Part shown: positions 7,825 through 9,086 of the stretch, piece after piece
Layout of the letters: every line of letters begins with the position of its first letter
How positions within the stretch are numbered: position 1 is the stretch's first letter
Assembly: GCA_013696365.1 (NCBI GenBank)
Contig: JACCYS010000210.1
Location: 1 to 9,086, forward strand
Source: Nocardioidaceae bacterium
Lineage (GTDB): Bacteria > Actinomycetota > Actinomycetes > Propionibacteriales > Nocardioidaceae
Direction of reading: 5' to 3'
DNA: 9,086 bases
Notes under the pieces: model-generated
The model's database searches: none
The model's input: the letters and a program-made list of their open reading frames with translations, nothing else
Told to the model about the DNA's origin: nothing
Made by a program: the position numbers and the translations under genes

Positions 7825-9086
7825 TCAGAGACTGGCGAGCACGCCGTCGACGGCCTCAATGTCAACGCTGAGCGACCTGTCGTCGTCGAGCATCGGCGAC
7901 ACCTCCCGCACCGCCTCATGCAACGCTGCCACTCCCGCGCTCAGCGGCACCGGCTCGGTGAGCAGATCGATCCCCTGGACGGCGGAAAGCGCCTCGATCG
8001 CCAGCACCCTGCGATGCCAGCACAGCACGTTCCGCAGCCGCTCGGCGCTCAGCGCGGCGTTCGTCGCATCGTCTTCGACCCCCGCCGCGCCCATGCGCGG
8101 GTCCAGCGACATCGGGGCGGCCGCATGCCGCAGACGCACCACGACAGCCTGTGCGACCTTGAGCAGCGGAGCCATCCCGGATGCGTGCGCTGAATACCGG
8201 GACAGGTTGAGCGGCAGCCCGCTGAGGGTCGGGTCGAGCAACCGCTCCAGCCGTGCCACCGAGCAGCCGGCGCTCTGTGCGACCGCCAGCGCCGCGGCAT
8301 CCAGGGACACCGCCAGATACGGCGTATGAAAGTTGCCGGTCGGCACCACGGAGCCGTCCAGCACGACCGGGTTGTCACCGGAGCCGTTGAGCTCGTCGAC
8401 CGTCACCTGACGCAACGTGTCGGTGGCAGCGACCAGGCTTCCCAGCACCGACGCAGCAGCGCGGATCGACACCGGGTCCTGCAGCCGGCGTGCCGTGCCG
8501 GCTGCTAGCAACCCCGACCCCTCCAGGGCGCCGCGCAGCAACCCCGCAGCCTCGACCTGGCCGGGCTGCGGGCGCAGTGCCAGCACTCGGTCGTCCAGCA
8601 CCCCGATCGCCGCCCGCCACGCCTCGAAAGTCGCGGCGATCACCGCCGCGCCCGCCCGCTGGGCAACCACCAGCTCGTGCACCGCCAGCGCAGCCACCCC
8701 AGCAGCCAGCGGGCTGCCGGTGCACAACGCCAGCCCCTCCTTGGGTTCGAGCAGCAGCGGTTGCAGTCCGGCAGACTGCAGCGCGTCGGCTCCGTCGAGG
8801 ACCCGGCCGTCCACCTGGGCACCCCCTTCCCCCACCAGCACCAGCGCGACGTGAGCCATCTGCACCAGGTCCGACGACCCGAGCGATCCGGTCGACGGCA
8901 CGACAGGGTGCACCCGATGCGTCAGCAGAGCCAGCACCGCTTCGGCCACCTCTGGCCGGACGCCGCTGCCCCCGCGGGCAAACCCAGCCAGCCGCGCGAG
9001 CATCGCGGCCCGTACCACCTCAGTCGGCAACGGGTCACCGGTTGCGCAGGCCCGCCCCCGTACGGTGCGCAGGCTCATCGTGCGCA
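7825..9086 (-). CDS. Divergent aromatic/histidine ammonia-lyase family protein (5' end off window)
   Basis: 419 C-terminal residues are visible; the frame is open to the window edge, so the ATG at 9078 is probably internal. Members of the HAL/PAL/TAL family remove ammonia from aromatic amino acids with an MIO cofactor made from Ala-Ser-Gly; some are aminomutases. Numbered from that Met: the MIO region reads GSLGSSDLVQMAHVAL (64-79), where HAL has GSVGASGDLAPLAH, so the triad is Gly-Ser-Ser and the loop is one residue shorter. QDPVSIR (200-206) replaces QDPYSLR, losing the active-site Tyr. LALCTGSP (116-123) stands where HAL has LALINGTQ, losing the conserved Asn. Retained: SGDNP (233-237), GNFH (248-251) and a Glu in GVEDDATN (333-340). 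The fold is clear, but substrate and even lyase activity are uncertain. The usual catalytic Tyr loop is off the window. The class V enzyme downstream suggests a shared amino-acid pathway. Confidence 0.85.
   Translation of the reverse strand, partial: RTMSLRTVRGRACATGDPLPTEVVRAAMLARLAGFARGGSGVRPEVAEAVLALLTHRVHPVVPSTGSLGSSDLVQMAHVALVLVGEGGAQVDGRVLDGADALQSAGLQPLLLEPKEGLALCTGSPLAAGVAALAVHELVVAQRAGAAVIAATFEAWRAAIGVLDDRVLALRPQPGQVEAAGLLRGALEGSGLLAAGTARRLQDPVSIRAAASVLGSLVAATDTLRQVTVDELNGSGDNPVVLDGSVVPTGNFHTPYLAVSLDAAALAVAQSAGCSVARLERLLDPTLSGLPLNLSRYSAHASGMAPLLKVAQAVVVRLRHAAAPMSLDPRMGAAGVEDDATNAALSAERLRNVLCWHRRVLAIEALSAVQGIDLLTEPVPLSAGVAALHEAVREVSPMLDDDRSLSVDIEAVDGVLASL

Overview
The window is about 9.1 kb of high-GC DNA with strong G/C preference at third codon positions. 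Gene content and order (dnaK-grpE-dnaJ-hspR, a nearby clpB, HAIR operators) point to a chromosome of an actinomycete (Actinomycetota). No plasmid, phage or insertion-sequence genes are visible, so the backbone looks like core genome with a more variable right-hand third.

Layout. Positions 1-804 (minus strand) hold the 5' part of clpB, cut by the window edge. Positions 805-1073 are a dense regulatory region: the clpB ribosome binding site, a stress-sigma-type promoter, a near-ideal HspR operator (HAIR), and further upstream four related 16-bp palindromes spaced 20-22 bp apart that standard annotation does not explain. Positions 1074-5729 (minus strand) hold a five-gene cluster read leftward: dnaK, grpE, dnaJ, hspR and a small lipoprotein gene. 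dnaK/grpE and dnaJ/hspR overlap by 4 nt each, and the lipoprotein gene starts 36 nt after hspR. Positions 5730-6097 carry the dnaK control region (ribosome binding site, HAIR, stress-sigma-type promoter) and then about 260 bp with no clear gene apart from a tiny minus-strand ORF. Positions 6098-6721 (plus strand) encode a DUF998-type membrane protein. Positions 6733-7794 and 7825-9086 (minus strand) are an amino-acid-metabolism pair: a class V aminotransferase-fold enzyme downstream of a divergent aromatic/histidine ammonia-lyase family protein whose N-terminus lies off the window.

How it works together. DnaK, DnaJ and GrpE form the Hsp70 machine and ClpB is the disaggregase that works with it. 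HspR is the MerR-family repressor that, in characterised actinobacteria, binds HAIR sites and uses DnaK as corepressor. Both HAIR sites here overlap a GGAAY-N18-GTT promoter of the SigH/SigR type, so the sequence suggests repression by HspR and activation by a thiol/heat-stress ECF sigma factor at the same promoters.

Most interesting for follow-up are the phased palindrome array upstream of clpB, the unusual Gly-Ser-Ser at the MIO-cofactor position of the ammonia-lyase homologue together with other active-site changes, and the uncharacterised lipoprotein attached to the heat-shock operon. None of these amounts to proof of a new system.
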